A DNA stretch of 64,000 nt, from positions 11,222,001-11,286,000 of the forward strand of contig OW051495.1 in assembly GCA_932521035.1 (NCBI GenBank), in the 5' to 3' direction. Of this stretch, positions 60,127-64,000 are shown one piece after another. Source of the DNA: Oscheius dolichura (Eukaryota; Nematoda; Chromadorea; Rhabditida; Rhabditidae). Numbering within the stretch: the first letter of the stretch is position 1; each line of letters begins with the position of its first letter. The notes beneath the pieces were generated by a model. That model had not been told where the DNA came from and did no database searches. It worked only from the letters and a program-made list of their open reading frames with translations. The translations under genes were made by a program, and so were the position numbers.

Positions 60127-62212
60127 TTAGTGTACTGTCAAGGCGGCAATAAACCCGGGAGTCATTCCAGCTCCGAGGTAAAGACCTGGAATAAATAGAC
60201 AAATAGAGGAAGAAAAAAGGCATCCTTCACCTGATAGGAGTGATGCCAAGGCCATTTGCCCCGCTAATCGACGCAATTCCGGTCTTACTACTCTGAACTC
60301 GTCTCTTTACAACAGCTTAATGTTAGAATGACTACCTCGAACAAAGGGGCATAAGAATACCAGAAATTACTCCGATTAACAGACCCAGAAAGCCATTTCC
60401 AATGAAATACCACCACTCGCCTTTGAAAATAATCTGAAGGAAGAATTTCAACCCTAAAAAAGGGCTTACCTTGGCGGTTCTCGTTTTAGGTGGATTTGGA
60501 TAGTAATTACAGAACATAAAGTAGAGAATGAGATACATGCTTATGTAAGAGGGGATCAGGAGCAAATTTCGGAGCATTTTACTTTCAGTTGGCTGAAATA
60601 AAAATGTAGCATGTAAGCAGGAATCATTGAATTCTTACAAAATTGATAAAGGCTGCTATAATCGCTCCTATAGTGGCAAAACCATAGAAATTCAAGAATG
60701 TTCCTATTTGAAGGTAGTATTTAGCTATAACCTCTCTTTATTCTGATTCCTTGTCGAAAACTTACGGAGTTTAGCCATACCAGGGGTATTTCCTGGTTGA
60801 ATGCCAACTGATAATGTCGGGAAAATGGCATACATTGTGAAAAAGATCATAAAGATTCCCAGTAGTTCAGACCAGGCCTAGGATCTAACTTTTTTTTAGT
60901 AAGAAGGTGGCTTACCCCGTAAAAGACTTCCCCGAAATCTTTACAAAAGTTTCTCGGACTACAGGAAGTTTGCCTAGATTTTATTTCACTCTGACTCATA
61001 TAATGGCGGAACATTTCCTGTAAAACAGTTGTTCTACAACTTGAAAAACTAACCGATCTCCAGAAGACGAATAGAGAACCCATGCATAGGGCCAAATAGG
61101 CAAAAGTTACGGAATAGTAGACTTTAGCCGATTGGAGTTCGGTATTCCAGGTTTGTTTGGAAGGAGTACAGAAGATGTATAGTAGACTGGCCAGTACACC
61201 GCCAGCATTGGTTCCTATGACGATTGCTGAGGTATAGATTGGCGGAAGGTCTGCAGCCATTCCATAGAGGTAGCTCTGAATGGTGTTTGATATAAGAGAA
61301 TCTGGAAATCCTACCTGGTAGACACCAACAGCTCCCATCATAATAAGAATTACAGTAACACTGAAGGCAAAGAACGAACTCATGTCAGCTACTTGGTGTT
61401 TCGAGGTCCAAGTACAGGTGGCTATTAGAAGAATCATTACAGTAATCAAATAGACAGATAGAGCTATGATATACCGATAGAGCAACGGAATCCTGAATAC
61501 CTATTTTATCAATAAGAAGACTTTCTCTACCTTGTGAAAGGAATCAACGGAATAAAAGCAATGTATCCCATGGCGAAAAGAGGACTACAGGCCAGCATTC
61601 CCAAAGCATTCAGGAAGTCGTCGGCATATTTAGAGGGAAGGTGAGCCAGTGTCGAAAACCAGTAGTCAAAGTAATACTAAAACGTTCTTTACAGATAAAA
61701 GGAAAAGACTTACATTAGATCCTAAGAAGTTCATAAGGTTCCAAGCTAGCCAAAATCCACCGGAGTTCAGAAGAAACACGGCCCAGACCAAGAAAAACTG
61801 AAAATTACCATCTTTCTGTCAGTTAATTCTAGAAAAAGACCTTGTCTTTGGGTGGAGGAGCTGTTGGGAGTATTGTGTGACCCACAGGATCAGGCAAAGA
61901 CTCCAGTTTCTGGTCAATTTGAATGGTATAGAGAGGCGGGCCCTGTCTATCATTTTCCAGCGAATAAACATCCTTCTCTGAGTGAAGGTTCTTTTCCGAA
62001 TATCTTCCTTCTGTATGCTGAACGCAGGGTTTATTGTATCCGTTTCCTCTAAACCTCAAATCCCTGATTTTCCCATCTGATCGAAGTCAGCTCAGTGTCT
62101 TGTGCGTAAGAAGATTCAAGGCAAACTTCAATGCTCTCTCCGTTGCTCTGAATAATAAGAAACAGTCATAAATAACCGCAAACTGCACCTGTGAGCTGCC
62201 AGCCGCCTCCAT
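60127..62212 (-). CDS. Equilibrative nucleoside transporter (ENT/SLC29 family)
   Basis: Facilitated transport of nucleosides across the plasma or organelle membrane. About ten exons, roughly 500 residues. The cytosolic N-terminus starts MEAAGSSQ (62212). A 37-nt intron after ENQGFE joins it to HTEGRYSEKN and then APPPKDK. TM1 is FFLVWAVFLLNSGGFWLAWN. The largest exon (61485 downward) has several helices, including VILIMMGAVGVYQVGFPDSL and LPPIYTSAIVIGTNAGGVLA, the TM4-5 signature of ENTs. The large intracellular loop lies near QSEIKSRQTSCS. Late helices include LLLIPSYISMYLILYFMFCN, and the end is GAGMTPGFIAALTVH. Family assignment rests on the TM1, TM4-5 and C-terminal helices. The subtype is unclear. 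Confidence 0.86.
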
Positions 62213-63462
62213 GGAAAAATGAATTGCATGTTCTCGCACAAAGATAAGGAAAGGCACAAATCATTTTGGCTAATATGATGCCACCTTTTGCATTTCAGGA
62301 ACTACCAAAGCCTTCCAAATAGGTAATTCCTTCAATAGGGAAACTGTCCTATCTGGCAAGCAAAGTGAAATGGCAGCCCCATATTTTTTTACAGTGAAAC
62401 TCTCTTGAAGTAGCAGAAAAATATCGAGAGTTTGTTACTATGAAAGCCGCTCCGCGCAGGACGATTTCTCACAATTGATCCGGATAAGATGAATCCTGCC
62501 TTTTTCCCGTCAGTTGCAACCATGACCCATGAACTGAGGACTCGTGTGAGAGTGAGTTCAAAAGAAGAAACAAAATGTCCAGAATGCCAGGAATCAGCCG
62601 CAACGAAACGGAACTAGGGCGAGAAGAAAAACAATTAATTCAAAAATTGGAAAAAGAAAATATAATATAGGTATTATACAAATAGAAGTTGTCTTGATTT
62701 CTTTTATTTGAAGCTGGGCAAAGCCAAGAGAGCTGTAACACCGGGACAGATATCCTGTAAATGGGATGGTTAGATTGGAATGAAGTCCTGGATGTCGGCG
62801 ACATGCTCGACGGTCAGCGGAAAATTCAGTGAGATGCTGTCCAAGCATTTAGAGCAATTGAGGGAGTTACAAATGCCTCCCGAATTCCAAGTAGGTAGTC
62901 TCGCCAATATTACAATAGATGCCCATTCCAGATTGGCAGATCATCCTAAGGACAAGAAGAAATAAATACCCGAGTAAATGAGTTAGTAATTGGTGAGGAC
63001 AAATAAGTTAGACGTTTGATAAAGTTATATTTTATGGTCTTCTTGTTCTTTTCTAACCTCTGATCCACAGGAATGGGCGAGTCAGGACGGCAGCAAACAA
63101 ATGGCATCATTTGCTTTACTATTTCACAACGTACGAGATACACCCTGGTTATCTTTATTTGCTGCGGTTTTAACCTTGATCGTTGCCAGGAGATTTCCAT
63201 TCTCTGCTGATGATTGACGCAGTTTGCCATGGCGATCCAACTGGTTTTCACTTCAATCATTGCCTAACCTCCAATTGGCCGCGACACCCCCACACACATC
63301 ATTTTTTGAACCACAAATTTTGATCTTTCCTACTATTGAAAATTTCAGCAGAAACAAAAAAGTCAATTTGTAAGAAGGATCAACATTGTGTACATTGTCG
63401 GCTGTGACGTGCCACCTCGCGCGGCAGATAGGGTCTCTTATTGATTCTTTCGGTTCTATACA
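62213..63462. other. Mostly intergenic; possible small plus-strand exons at about 62489-62965
   Basis: An ATG at 62490 opens MNPAFFPSVATMTHELRTR followed by a good donor (gtgagagtgag), and near 62770-62850 the strand reads GWLDWNEVLDVGDMLDGQRK. Joining them with what follows would require introns of about 24 nt or of unclear phase. This is either a small gene I cannot resolve or chance. The rest is the promoter region of the ENT gene (leftward) and of the receptor at 63463 (rightward). Confidence 0.25.
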
Positions 63463-64000
63463 ATGGAGGAACAGAGTTGCAGCAAGGAGCGAGAGGTATG
63501 AATAATGATAACTTTAATATGAAGAAGTTTTTAGGATGTAGGAGATTGCCAGGTGTGTGAGCAGCCAGGGCACGGTGTCCACTTTGGAGTTTTGTCATGC
63601 CGAGCGTGTGCAGCATTCTTTAGGTGATATTCAACCCGTTATTTTTAAACTCGCCTTCAGGAGGACAGTAGTCTGTAGCCGGCAATATCCCTGCCGACGC
63701 GGAGACGGCAAATGCACAATTGAGAAAGGAAGCCGGATTATTTGCAGGTAGGGATTTACGCTTTTGTCAATAGAGCGCATTTTCGAAGAAAGCTTATTTT
63801 AAAATGTTCCTACTACGTTAACAACGAGTTGAATAAATATATTTGCAGGAAATGTCGCTACCAGAAATGCGTTGAACTGGGCATGACTTCTGACAGTGGG
63901 TTTTATGACCTTATCTTTCGAAAATCACAATTAAGATGTCCAGTACAACCGTGACAGAATGGGAAGCGCCAAGCCGGGCACATCCAAGGTCAGTTCTTCA
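63463..64000 (+). CDS. Nuclear hormone receptor with P-box [10 protein letters not shown] (5' part, cut by window edge)
   Basis: Starts [11 protein letters not shown]. After a short intron the DNA-binding domain reads [20 protein letters not shown] and [20 protein letters not shown]. It ends with [20 protein letters not shown] and [17 protein letters not shown], with the last visible donor at 63989. Both zinc fingers are complete. This P-box is the form most frequent among expanded nematode receptors. The ligand-binding domain lies beyond the window. It is the third receptor within 11 kb, on the opposite strand from the other two. Confidence 0.92.

Overview
The window is nematode nuclear DNA. 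The evidence is the gene content: nematode-type nuclear hormone receptors (P-boxes such as [10 protein letters not shown]), OAC/NRF-6-type acyltransferases, ShKT-domain secreted proteins, a DEG/ENaC channel and a TWK-type two-pore K+ channel. Genes are densely packed on both strands and split by many very short GT-AG introns, mostly about 37-50 nt. The acceptors are less uniform than the Caenorhabditis TTTTCAG, so a non-Caenorhabditis nematode is likely; I cannot name the species. Gene models were assembled by eye from splice sites and family similarity. Outer limits are usually firm, but some internal junctions are not.

Layout. 0-2.3 kb: no supported gene. 2.3-3.8 kb (+): GRAMD4-like membrane protein. 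4.0-5.1 kb (-): a short choline-phosphate cytidylyltransferase. 6.6-11.0 kb (+): OAC acyltransferase with a C-terminal SGNH-like part; one 1.8-kb intron holds two antisense ShKT genes. 11.6-12.2 kb (-): a third ShKT gene, a duplicate of one of the nested ones. 12.9-13.7 kb and 14.6-15.4 kb (-): two unrecognised small proteins. 15.4-17.9 kb: no supported gene. 17.9-19.8 kb (-): DEG/ENaC channel. 20.2-29.0 kb (-): plexin. 29-33.9 kb: long gene-poor stretch between the divergent plexin and lipase genes. 33.9-35.3 kb (+): secreted class 3 lipase. 35.6-37.5 kb (+): unrecognised multipass membrane protein. 37.8-38.7 kb (-): two paralogous peptide-precursor-like genes. 39.2-41.5 kb (+): glycine C-acetyltransferase (GCAT), with an antisense two-domain ShKT gene filling one intron. 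42.1-49.2 kb (+): divergent class II myosin. 49.3-52.5 kb (-): TWK K+ channel, with a metallothionein nested on the other strand in one intron and a MITE-like element in another. 53.2-55.4 and 56.4-58.8 kb (-): two nuclear hormone receptors. 60.1-62.2 kb (-): equilibrative nucleoside transporter. 63.5 kb to the edge (+): a third receptor, cut by the window.

Main themes. Cysteine-rich small-protein genes lie antisense inside introns of three unrelated host genes. An ShKT gene has been duplicated with its promoter and 3' flank. There is a pair of candidate neuropeptide precursors. Several family members are pared down or altered: the cytidylyltransferase lacks the membrane-binding tail and has a changed signature, the GRAMD4-like protein lacks the GRAM domain, and the myosin tail is short.
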